From Bacteroidales bacterium UBA2030 (GTDB taxonomy: Bacteria > Bacteroidota > Bacteroidia > Bacteroidales > TTA-H9), in contig DDBO01000187.1 in NCBI GenBank assembly GCA_002332755.1, positions 1 through 6,977 of the forward strand: 6,977 bases of DNA, read 5' to 3'. The notes under the pieces were generated by a model. That model saw nothing but the letters and a program-made list of their open reading frames with translations. It was not told the DNA's origin and did no database searches. Positions 1 to 6,725 of this stretch are shown one piece after another (position 1 is the first letter of the stretch; every line of letters begins with the position of its first letter). The position numbers and the translations under genes are program-made.

Positions 1-31
1 ATGTTGATTTATGTTCCCCGTTTTGTTTTTG

Positions 32-261
32 TCATTGTTGCCAGACCCTTTCTTTCCCATCTTTTTTTAGTATTTCCTTTACCAATTTAGTAGAAAGTAC
101 TTTAGATGTTAAATTGAAAGAATCTTCGTTTTCAAGCCCTGTTGCATCTATCTGGCAACCGCCCAAAATATAATTCATTTCTTCTTTCTCTACAGCTGAG
201 CATTAAGCTCATGTATCATTTCATTGCCATGATATAATGGGGTTTCCATGAACAAGCACAT
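32..261 (-). pseudogene. Possible frameshifted small gene remnant, function unknown
   Basis: Two minus-strand reading frames lie end to end. The first opens at ATG 261-259 or 249-247 (METPLYHGNEMIHELNAQL) and stops at TAG 192-190. The second, one base out of phase, carries on through this stop as VEKEEMNYILGG and ends at TGA 34-32; its own ATG is at 178-176, giving 48 residues. Adding one base near 190-195 would join them into a protein of about 75-80 residues with a charged, helical, protein-like composition ending in KDGKERVWQQ. I do not recognise the family. It could be a decayed gene, a gene with a sequencing error, or a separate 48-residue ORF preceded by an A/G-rich stretch. It is divergent from the efflux operon, where a regulator often sits, but nothing here shows a DNA-binding motif. 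Both pieces are short enough to be chance. Confidence 0.3.
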
Positions 262-316
262 GGATTTTAGCTCATTATAATTAATCGTATTCACATTAAA
301 AATTTATAGAAATCAA
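262..316 (+). promoter_or_regulatory. Leader region of the efflux operon
   Basis: This AT-rich stretch sits directly before the pump gene and must carry at least part of its leader. A TATAAT hexamer is at 276-281, but I see no matching upstream element at the usual distance and no Bacteroidota-type TAnnTTTG element, so the promoter itself is not defined. The last bases before the ATG are A-rich without a Shine-Dalgarno site, as is normal in Bacteroidota. A 13-base sequence shared with the leader of the DUF302 gene is listed separately. Confidence 0.3.
289..301 (+). repeat. Copy 1 of a 13-base leader motif (ATTCACATTAAAA)
   Basis: The same 13 bases occur at 6317-6329. This copy ends 15 bases before the start of the pump gene; the other ends 9 bases before the DUF302 gene. 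Both precede the first gene of a likely transcription unit, and I did not find the motif in the two short gaps inside the operon. It may be a shared promoter or operator part, or an AT-rich coincidence. Confidence 0.35.
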
Positions 317-3300
317 ATGATAAACAGTATAATATCCTTTTCAATAAAGAATAAGGCACTTATCGGGCTGATGACAATCGGACTGATTATTGGCGGAATA
401 TATTCCATGACGAAAGTGCCATTGGATGCCGTGCCCGACATTACCAACAACCAGGTGCAGGTGATTACCACCGCGCCCAACCTGGGCACCGAAGACATTG
501 AGCAGTTTGTAACCTACCAGGTGGAACTATCGGTGGCCAACCTGCCGGGGGTTATCGAAATTCGTTCGGTTTCCCGGTTTGGGCTGTCAGTGGTAACAAT
601 AGTTTTCGAGGACAATATGGGAACCTACCTTCCCCGGCAATTGGTAAGCGAAGCGCTGGCAGAAATTAAGGAAAAAATCCCGGAAGGATTTGCCGAGCCG
701 TTTATGGCGCCAATCAGTACCGGATTGGGTGAAATTTACCAGTACACGCTTGAAGTTCAGCCCGGTTACGACACTGTGTATAACGACATGGAACTGCGCA
801 CCATGCAGGAATGGATTGTAAAACGCCAGTTGGCAATGGTTCCGGGAGTAGTTGAGGTAAACTCTTTTGGGGGCAGGGGTAAACAATACGAAGTCGCTGT
901 TAATCCTGATAAACTCAAAAGTATGGGTTTAGCCATTTCGGATATTTTTGAAGCACTTGACGACAACAATCAGAACACAGGCGGCGCATATATCGAGAAA
1001 AATTTTCAGGCCTACTTTATCCGTGGCGAAGGTTTGATGCGCTCGCTCGATGACATCCGCAACACGCCGGTAGCCAATGTAAACGGGCAACCTGTTTTTA
1101 TACGCGATGTGGCAGAAGTGAAATTCGGAAGTTTTGTCCGTTATGGTGCTTTTACCAAAGATGGAAAGGGAGAGGCCGTTGGCGGAATCGTGATGATGCT
1201 GAAAGGCGAAAACTCAAACGATGTGATTAAGGATGTAAAAGAGCGAATGGCTTTAATTCAAAAATCACTGCCTGATGGTGTTGAAATTAAACCTTTTCTT
1301 GACCGCAGTAAGCTCATTAAAAGTACCACATCTACCGTTGCCGAAAACCTGTCGTTGGGTGCGCTGATTGTTATTTTTGTGCTGGTTATCTTCCTCGGGA
1401 ATTTAAGGGGCGGTTTAATTGTGGCATCAACCATTCCGCTGGCCTTGCTATTTGCATTTATCATGATGAACCTGTTTGGGGTGTGGGCTAACCTGATGAG
1501 TTTGGGGGCACTCGATTTCGGGATATTGGTAGATGGTGCAGTAATTATTGTTGAAGCCATGATATTTTACCTCCATCGTAAAAACCTTATCGGAACAAAA
1601 CTTGACCAGGCGAAACGAAACGAAATTGCCTATAATTCGGCAAGCAAAATGATGAACTCGGCATTTTTTGGACAACTGATTATTTTGATTGTATTTATAC
1701 CCATTTTGGCCTTACAAGGTGTCGAAGGCAAAATGTTTATCCCGATGGCTATGACCTTTGGTTTTGCTGTTTTGGGCGTAGTTATCTTGTGCCTCACGTA
1801 CATTCCGATGATGGCAGCCTTATTCCTCCAACCACCAAAAACAGACAAAAAAACCTGGGGCGATAAAATAATTGGAAAACTCGAAAATACTTATACTCCT
1901 GTAATCGGATGGTCGCTTAAAAGGAGTTGGATTGTAATTACCATCGCATTCGTGCTGTTAATTTCCGGTGGTTTTCTGTTTACCAGAATGGGAGCCGAAT
2001 TTATCCCAAAACTCGATGAAGGCGATTTTGCTTTTCAGGCATTTTTAAAGCCGGGAACTTCATTAACCGAAGTAATAAAAACTTCCACCCGACTGGAACA
2101 AATTGTCTTGGAAAACTTTCCTGATGAAGTAGAAAGTATTCAAAGCAGGATTGGTGTGGCAGATTTACCCATGGACCCAATGCCTTTGGACATTGCAGAT
2201 ATATTTGTGATATTGACACCAAAAGACCAGTGGACACAAGCCGAATCGAAAGCCGAATTAATTGAAAAAGTAAGGGAAAAAGTAAGTGTTTTGCCGGGTA
2301 TAAATTTTGAATTTACGCAGCCTATTGAAATGCGTTTCAATGAATTGCTGACCGGAATACGTGAAGATGTTGCGGTTAAACTTTATGGCGACGATTTAGA
2401 AATTCTGGCAGCCAAATCCGAAGAAATTGCCGGGCTGGTTTCGGGAATTGAAGGCGTGGCAAGTGTAAAAGTTGAAGCCACACGCGGATTGCCGCAGATA
2501 ACCGTTCATTACGACCGTAACAAACTTGGAAGGTATAACCTGAAAATTAAAGAACTAAATACCATAGTTGAATCGGCTTTCAGTGGTGGCGTTGCCGGAA
2601 GCATATACGAAGGCGAGCGGATGTTCGACCTGGTTGTGCGTCTGGACGAGGAACATCGACAGAGCATTGACGACATCCGAAACCTTTTTGTCAACCTGCC
2701 CGACGGTAATCAAATCCCTTTAAAAGAAGTGGCAGAAATAAGTTATCAGCCGGGGCCAATGCAAATCAGCCGCGACAATACCAACCGGCGAACTTATGTA
2801 GGGATTAATGTTTCGGGTAGGGATGTAAAATCACTTGTGGAAGAAATTCAAACCACCTTAGATGAAAAGCTGGATTTACCTACGGGCTATTATATCCGCT
2901 ACGGCGGCGCTTTCGAAAACCTCGAACGGGCATCAAAACGCTTGTCGCTGGTTGTTCCGCTTGCTTTGGCATTAATTTTCATGTTGGTTTTCTTCGCTGT
3001 AAAGTCGTTTAAACAAACGCTAATGATTTATGTGGCTGTGCCGTTTGCCGCTGTTGGGGGTATATTTTCGCTCTATTTGCGTGATATGCCTTTTAGTATT
3101 TCGGCTGGCGTAGGTTTTATCGTCCTGTTTGGCGTTGCGGTACTTAACGGTTTAGTGTTGATTAGCGGTTTTAATGAATTGAAAGAAGAAGGCAAACTCC
3201 ATATAAACGACATTATTAAAAAAGGTTCAATCCGGCGTATCCGTCCAATTTTATTAACAGCTTCAACCGATATTCTGGGCTTTCTGCCTATGGCGGTTTC

Positions 3301-4657
3301 CACGTCGGCAGGAGCAGAAGTTCAACGCCCTTTGGCTACTGTGGTGATTGGAGGAATGTTGACATCAACCTTGTTGACGCTTATTGTGCTACCTATTCTC
3401 TATAAATTTGTTGAAAGTGGCGTTAAAAAAATAAAAATGCCAAAAACAGCTTTAGGGATGTTTACCGTTCTTGTTGTGATTGCAGGTTTGGGAATTTCAG
3501 GAAATGCCAATGCGCAGGTTTCTACGATAACATTGCCACAAGCCATTGAAAGGGCAAAAGAAAACTATCCGGCAATTAAGGCAGCCAAATTGGAAGTTGA
3601 CAAACAGGAAGCATTAAAAGCTACGGCATATGAACTGGGAACGACTTCGATTTATACCGGGAAAGAAGAAGTAGGCAACAACGCACCGGGTATTCAAAAC
3701 AGAATTGGGATTGGTCAGTCGGATATCGATGTTTTTGGTATTCCGGCAAAAAGCAAGTTAGCAAATGCACGTACCCAACAAGCTATTTCGGGGCAGTACC
3801 TTACCGAATATTCGTTAATCCGTGATGTTAGTATCGCATGGTACAATGCTGTACATGCCAAACAACAATGGCAGCTATTTAAAGACCTTGACACCTTGTA
3901 CACCGATTTTCAGAAAGCTGCGGAGTTGCGTTACAATACACAGGCAACTTCAAAAATCGAATATCTTTCGGCATCGGCCAAATACAAAGAATTGCAGGTG
4001 AATTTAAGGAAAGCCGAAAGTAACTATTTGGCAAGCTTGCAAATCCTTAACCAATACCTGCTATATCCGGGGGCTGTTGATGTGAATACTCAGGATTTAG
4101 GACAATATGTTTTTGAACTTGTTTCAGGAACTGATTCTTTGGGTGCAAGCCCTTTACTTGATTACTATTCAACCGGAATTGATGTAGCAGAATCGGCGTG
4201 GAAAGCTGAAAAGGCCAATTTCCTTCCAAAGTTATACTTGGGTTATAAATGGCAATCGGTTGACGGCAATTCAGGATTTTATGGATGGGAAGTAGGTATT
4301 TCTGTCCCGCTGGCTTTCTTTTCACAATCGGGCAAAACCAAAGCTTCAAAAATTGACTTCCAAATTGCAAACCAACAGTACAAGCAAAAGGAACTGGAAC
4401 TGAAAGCCGTGTACAACCAGCAAATCAGCCGTTACCTTACTTTGCAACAGGTTATCAACTATTATCAAAAAGAAGCATTGCCTCTGGCCGACGAACAAAT
4501 TCAGGCTTCCAACCTGGCGTACCGTTTAGGCAGTATCGACTATGTCCAGTTTATTCAGAACACAGAAGCAGCCATACGGACAAAACAAGACTTTTTAATG
4601 CTACAGGCAGAATACTTCGAATTGTCTGCCCAATTAAAATTCATAACAGGTAAATAA
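317..4657 (+). CDS. czcA: CzcA-CzcC fusion: heavy-metal RND efflux pump with TolC-like outer-membrane domain
   Basis: Residues 1 to about 1038 form a complete HME-type RND pump that exports divalent metal ions using the proton gradient. TM1 is near 14-32, followed by the family motif VPLDAVPDITNNQVQV (34-49). TM2-6 lie in about 340-505, TM7 near 538-556 and TM8-12 in about 930-1035. The TM4 signature DFGILVDGA holds D400 and D406, with E413 just after, equivalent to the proton-relay acids D402, D408 and E415 of Cupriavidus CzcA. EFTQPIEMRFNEL (665-677) is strongly CzcA-like. At the CusA methionine-triad positions I align Q574, I626 and E676, arguing against Cu/Ag. Residues about 1041-1066 look like a signal peptide (MPK, hydrophobic core, ANA before Q1067), and 1067-1446 is a TolC/CzcC-type outer-membrane factor with long amphipathic helices. 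Such fusions of about 1440 residues occur in Bacteroidota. The ORF is intact; the start fits the family N-terminus. Confidence 0.95.
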   Translation: MINSIISFSIKNKALIGLMTIGLIIGGIYSMTKVPLDAVPDITNNQVQVITTAPNLGTEDIEQFVTYQVELSVANLPGVIEIRSVSRFGLSVVTIVFEDNMGTYLPRQLVSEALAEIKEKIPEGFAEPFMAPISTGLGEIYQYTLEVQPGYDTVYNDMELRTMQEWIVKRQLAMVPGVVEVNSFGGRGKQYEVAVNPDKLKSMGLAISDIFEALDDNNQNTGGAYIEKNFQAYFIRGEGLMRSLDDIRNTPVANVNGQPVFIRDVAEVKFGSFVRYGAFTKDGKGEAVGGIVMMLKGENSNDVIKDVKERMALIQKSLPDGVEIKPFLDRSKLIKSTTSTVAENLSLGALIVIFVLVIFLGNLRGGLIVASTIPLALLFAFIMMNLFGVWANLMSLGALDFGILVDGAVIIVEAMIFYLHRKNLIGTKLDQAKRNEIAYNSASKMMNSAFFGQLIILIVFIPILALQGVEGKMFIPMAMTFGFAVLGVVILCLTYIPMMAALFLQPPKTDKKTWGDKIIGKLENTYTPVIGWSLKRSWIVITIAFVLLISGGFLFTRMGAEFIPKLDEGDFAFQAFLKPGTSLTEVIKTSTRLEQIVLENFPDEVESIQSRIGVADLPMDPMPLDIADIFVILTPKDQWTQAESKAELIEKVREKVSVLPGINFEFTQPIEMRFNELLTGIREDVAVKLYGDDLEILAAKSEEIAGLVSGIEGVASVKVEATRGLPQITVHYDRNKLGRYNLKIKELNTIVESAFSGGVAGSIYEGERMFDLVVRLDEEHRQSIDDIRNLFVNLPDGNQIPLKEVAEISYQPGPMQISRDNTNRRTYVGINVSGRDVKSLVEEIQTTLDEKLDLPTGYYIRYGGAFENLERASKRLSLVVPLALALIFMLVFFAVKSFKQTLMIYVAVPFAAVGGIFSLYLRDMPFSISAGVGFIVLFGVAVLNGLVLISGFNELKEEGKLHINDIIKKGSIRRIRPILLTASTDILGFLPMAVSTSAGAEVQRPLATVVIGGMLTSTLLTLIVLPILYKFVESGVKKIKMPKTALGMFTVLVVIAGLGISGNANAQVSTITLPQAIERAKENYPAIKAAKLEVDKQEALKATAYELGTTSIYTGKEEVGNNAPGIQNRIGIGQSDIDVFGIPAKSKLANARTQQAISGQYLTEYSLIRDVSIAWYNAVHAKQQWQLFKDLDTLYTDFQKAAELRYNTQATSKIEYLSASAKYKELQVNLRKAESNYLASLQILNQYLLYPGAVDVNTQDLGQYVFELVSGTDSLGASPLLDYYSTGIDVAESAWKAEKANFLPKLYLGYKWQSVDGNSGFYGWEVGISVPLAFFSQSGKTKASKIDFQIANQQYKQKELELKAVYNQQISRYLTLQQVINYYQKEALPLADEQIQASNLAYRLGSIDYVQFIQNTEAAIRTKQDFLMLQAEYFELSAQLKFITGK
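3437..3514 (+). other. Internal signal-peptide-like segment at the RND/outer-membrane junction
   Basis: Inside the fusion, residues 1041-1066 read as a signal peptide: M1041-P-K, a hydrophobic run FTVLVVIAGLGI, then a polar NANA with a likely signal-peptidase I site between A1066 and Q1067. The mature outer-membrane-factor domain would begin with QVSTITLPQAIERA. ATG 3437-3439 follows an A-rich stretch (GTTAAAAAAATAAAA), the kind of context Bacteroidota use for initiation, so a separate CzcC of about 406 residues could be made from it. Whether the polypeptide is cut here, started here, or both is inferred, not shown. Confidence 0.55.
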
Positions 4658-4673
4658 TCAACAAAATTGAGTA

Positions 4674-5915
4674 ATGATGAAGACAAAAATAATTATAGCA
4701 TTGATGGCAATCGCCACATTAATATCGTGCAACACAAAAAACAAAACAGCCGGAGAAGGCGAAGAACACGAAGAACATAGCCCCGAAGGCATTGTGATAT
4801 TAAATAAAAACCAACGGGAAGCCCTGAAATTAAAATTGGGGTCTTTTCAAATGCGCAACCTAACCACGGTAGTAAAGATAAACGGGCAACTCGAAGTACC
4901 TCCTGCAAACAGCGCCGATATTACAGCCGTTATTGGCGGGAATGTAAAAGAGATAAAAGTATTCCATGGCGACCGGGTAAGCAAGGGTCAATTATTGGCA
5001 GTACTTGAACATCCGGATTACATTGCCTTACAGGAAAGTTTTGCCGAAGTTGCCAACAGGCTTGAATTTCTGGAACAGGAATTTGAACGCCAAAAAGAAT
5101 TGTTTGAAAACAATGTTGGTGCAGGCCGAGACTTCCAACAGGCAAAAGCGGAATACAATACGGCAAAAGCAAAATACGAAGGATTAAAATCACGCCTGCA
5201 ATTGCTGAATCTTTCGCCCGATAAAATTATGCAGGGCAATATTTCAAATACCATAAACATTAATTCACCAATAAACGGTTTTGTAAATGAAGTTAATATA
5301 AAAGTAGGCTCTTATGTTGATGCAAAAGACATACTCTTTGAAATAACCGACAATAGTGCAATCCATGCCGATTTTATGGTTTATGAAAAAGATGTGCATC
5401 TGGTAAAAGAAGGCCAAAAAGTGCATTTCACGGTTTCAAACCGTCCGGGAGAAGAGTTAACAGCAACCGTTTTTGCAATTGGAAAAGAGTTTGAGGCCAA
5501 TTCAAGGGCAGTTCATATCCATGCAAAAATTAATGAAAAAGTTTCGGGGCTTATCCCGGGAATGTATATTTCTGGCCATTTGCATACCGATGAAAAATAT
5601 ACCCGTGCTCTGCCCAATGATGCTATTGTTACGGAGGGGACAAAATCCTTCATTTTTATACTGGACAATCAGGCTCTTGAAGAACGAGAAAAGGACGAAC
5701 CTGCAAATGAAGAAATCCATGCCGACAATGAAGATAATGCGGAAGAAAATAGTATGGCCTTCCGAATGGTCGAAGTTATTCCCGGACTGAAAGACGATGG
5801 ATATACGGAAATACATTTGATAAATTCGTTGCCTGATAACACACAGGTAGTTTTGAATGCAGCCTACTATTTATTGGCTGATATGAAGAAAGAAGAAACC
5901 GGAGATGATGATTAA
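4674..5915 (+). CDS. czcB: CzcB-type periplasmic adaptor lipoprotein
   Basis: This membrane-fusion protein of 413 residues links the RND pump to the outer-membrane duct. The N-terminus is a lipoprotein signal: MMKTK, a hydrophobic core and lipobox LISC with Cys19 as lipidation site. A short Glu/His tract follows (EGEEHEEH, 28-35), possibly a metal-binding tail. The lipoyl-like domain is in two halves, about 78-115 (IGGNVKEIKVFHGDRVSKGQ) and 190-225 (INSPINGFVNEVNIKVGSYV), separated by a coiled-coil hairpin at about 116-178. The beta-barrel covers about 226-305 and the membrane-proximal domain follows to about 400. That last domain is interrupted by an acidic insert (about 335-360) with many Glu/Asp and one His. 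It begins 16 bases after the pump gene, so it is almost certainly co-transcribed. ATG 4677 in the same frame is an equally possible start and changes one residue only. Confidence 0.93.
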   Translation: MMKTKIIIALMAIATLISCNTKNKTAGEGEEHEEHSPEGIVILNKNQREALKLKLGSFQMRNLTTVVKINGQLEVPPANSADITAVIGGNVKEIKVFHGDRVSKGQLLAVLEHPDYIALQESFAEVANRLEFLEQEFERQKELFENNVGAGRDFQQAKAEYNTAKAKYEGLKSRLQLLNLSPDKIMQGNISNTININSPINGFVNEVNIKVGSYVDAKDILFEITDNSAIHADFMVYEKDVHLVKEGQKVHFTVSNRPGEELTATVFAIGKEFEANSRAVHIHAKINEKVSGLIPGMYISGHLHTDEKYTRALPNDAIVTEGTKSFIFILDNQALEEREKDEPANEEIHADNEDNAEENSMAFRMVEVIPGLKDDGYTEIHLINSLPDNTQVVLNAAYYLLADMKKEETGDDD

Positions 5916-5927
5916 AACAATAAAATT

Positions 5928-6260
5928 ATGAAAGAAATAAAAGCATTTGTAAGACCAAATAAAGTGAATGAAATTGTTCACCATTTAATCGACAATGATT
6001 TTGAGAACATTACGCTTTCTTCGGCAGAAGGTACGGGAAAACTGCAAGATGAAAACACATTTGTTTCGCAGAAATTTTCTGTTACCGACAGTGAGATTGC
6101 TAAACTTGAGATTGTAGCAGAGGATGAAGATGTTGATACTATTTGTGCTATAATCTGTGAATACGGGTGTACACTTAATCCAGGCGATGGGTTAATTTAT
6201 GTTTCCGATGTCGAAAAGGTGTACCGTGTGAAAACGGGTTTGGGAAATGGAGAAAAATAA
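5928..6260 (+). CDS. PII-superfamily regulatory protein of the metal-efflux-linked type
   Basis: The 110-residue protein has the full PII fold pattern: an N-terminal MKEIKAFVRPNKV strand/helix start, a T-loop at about 36-54, KLEIV (59-63), and a C-terminal signature GDGLIYVSDVEKVYRVKTG (86-104). Compared with E. coli GlnB as I recall it, the T-loop is one residue shorter and lacks Tyr51, the uridylylation site. Lys90 is replaced by Leu89 and Arg103 by Lys102, while Arg101 is kept as Arg100. Classical nucleotide and nitrogen signalling is therefore doubtful. Cys73, Cys77 and Cys81 form a C-x3-C-x3-C ladder. A branch of the PII family linked to RND metal pumps (PII-NG) is known; this gene fits it by position, 12 bases after czcB. 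A role as a trimeric regulator or metal/nucleotide sensor of the pump is inferred. CutA, a related fold, is less likely because the C-terminal signature is PII-like. Confidence 0.87.
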   Translation: MKEIKAFVRPNKVNEIVHHLIDNDFENITLSSAEGTGKLQDENTFVSQKFSVTDSEIAKLEIVAEDEDVDTICAIICEYGCTLNPGDGLIYVSDVEKVYRVKTGLGNGEK

Positions 6261-6275
6261 TTTATAACTTTAAGG

Positions 6276-6311
6276 GCAGGTTGCCTTAATATATCGGGCA
6301 ACTTGCTTTTT
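6276..6311 (+). terminator. Hairpin plus T-tract after the PII-like gene
   Basis: GCAGGTTGCC (6276-6285) pairs with GGCAACTTGC (6297-6306) over 10 bases with a single G-U pair, leaving an 11-base loop, and is followed directly by TTTTT (6307-6311). This is a good intrinsic terminator 15 bases after the PII stop codon. It would end the czc operon, or act as a partial terminator that lowers expression of DUF302 and the CDF gene. Confidence 0.75.
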
Positions 6312-6316
6312 AAATA

Positions 6317-6329
6317 ATTCACATTAAAA
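6317..6329 (+). repeat. Copy 2 of the 13-base leader motif (ATTCACATTAAAA)
   Basis: Identical to 289-301. It lies between the terminator and the DUF302 start, ending 9 bases before the ATG. That spot suggests a second promoter or leader signal shared with the pump operon, though the A/T-rich composition makes chance possible. Confidence 0.35.
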
Positions 6330-6338
6330 GCAAAAACG

Positions 6339-6725
6339 ATGAAATACTATTTTGAAAAAACATTGAATTGCTCTTTTGAAGAAGCAGTAAAAAGGGTAAC
6401 AGAAGAACTCAAAAAGGAGGGTTTCGGGGTATTATCTGAAATCAACATACACGAAAAACTAAAAGAAAAATTGGGGGTAGATTTCAGAAAGTACCGCATA
6501 CTTGGTGCGTGTAACCCTGCTTTTGCCTACAAAGCATTACAGGAAGAAGATAAAATCGGTACGATGTTGCCTTGCAATGTAATCGTGCAACAAATTTCAG
6601 AAAACCAAACAGAAATTGCTGCCGTTGACCCGATGGCATCAATGCAATCTGTTGAAAATGAAAAATTGGCAGGTGTTGCAAATGAGGTTCAACAAAAATT
6701 AAAACATGTCATTCACAATGTTTAA
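6339..6725 (+). CDS. DUF302 family protein
   Basis: This 128-residue cytosolic-looking protein has the DUF302 core signatures: LGACNP at 55-60 followed by AYKAL (63-67), then MLPCNVIV at 76-83, and VDPMASM at 96-102. The two cysteines in these motifs, C58 and C79, are typical of the family and could meet in the fold to bind metal or form a disulfide; a third, C11, lies near the N-terminus. There is no signal peptide or membrane segment. The biochemical function of DUF302 proteins is not established to my knowledge, but they are often found near redox and metal genes. It starts after the terminator hairpin, so it probably opens a second unit or depends on read-through, and its end overlaps the start of the CDF gene, which points to coupled translation. 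The start has an A-rich context and gives the full family N-terminus. Confidence 0.9.
   Translation: MKYYFEKTLNCSFEEAVKRVTEELKKEGFGVLSEINIHEKLKEKLGVDFRKYRILGACNPAFAYKALQEEDKIGTMLPCNVIVQQISENQTEIAAVDPMASMQSVENEKLAGVANEVQQKLKHVIHNV

Noticed and set aside
1..90. Forward ORF of 29 codons starting at the first base
   Set aside because: Short, hydrophobic, low-complexity product (many F, L and V) that is opposite the more protein-like minus-strand frame; no homology recognised.
246..263. Inverted repeat CCATG-N8-CATGG, and nearby CCAT-N6-ATGG at 227-240, as regulator operators
   Set aside because: Arms are only 4-5 bases and such repeats are common by chance; no second matching copy before the DUF302 unit.
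4047..4370. 107-residue minus-strand ORF inside the outer-membrane domain
   Set aside because: Lies fully within a well-supported gene on the other strand and its composition is not that of a known family; the same holds for other long minus-strand frames under the pump and adaptor.
317..4657. Copper/silver (CusA) assignment for the pump
   Set aside because: Methionine-triad positions carry Q, I and E, and the surrounding segments match CzcA better.
5473..5790. 105-residue forward ORF inside the adaptor gene
   Set aside because: Out-of-frame shadow of the CzcB coding sequence, with no independent support.
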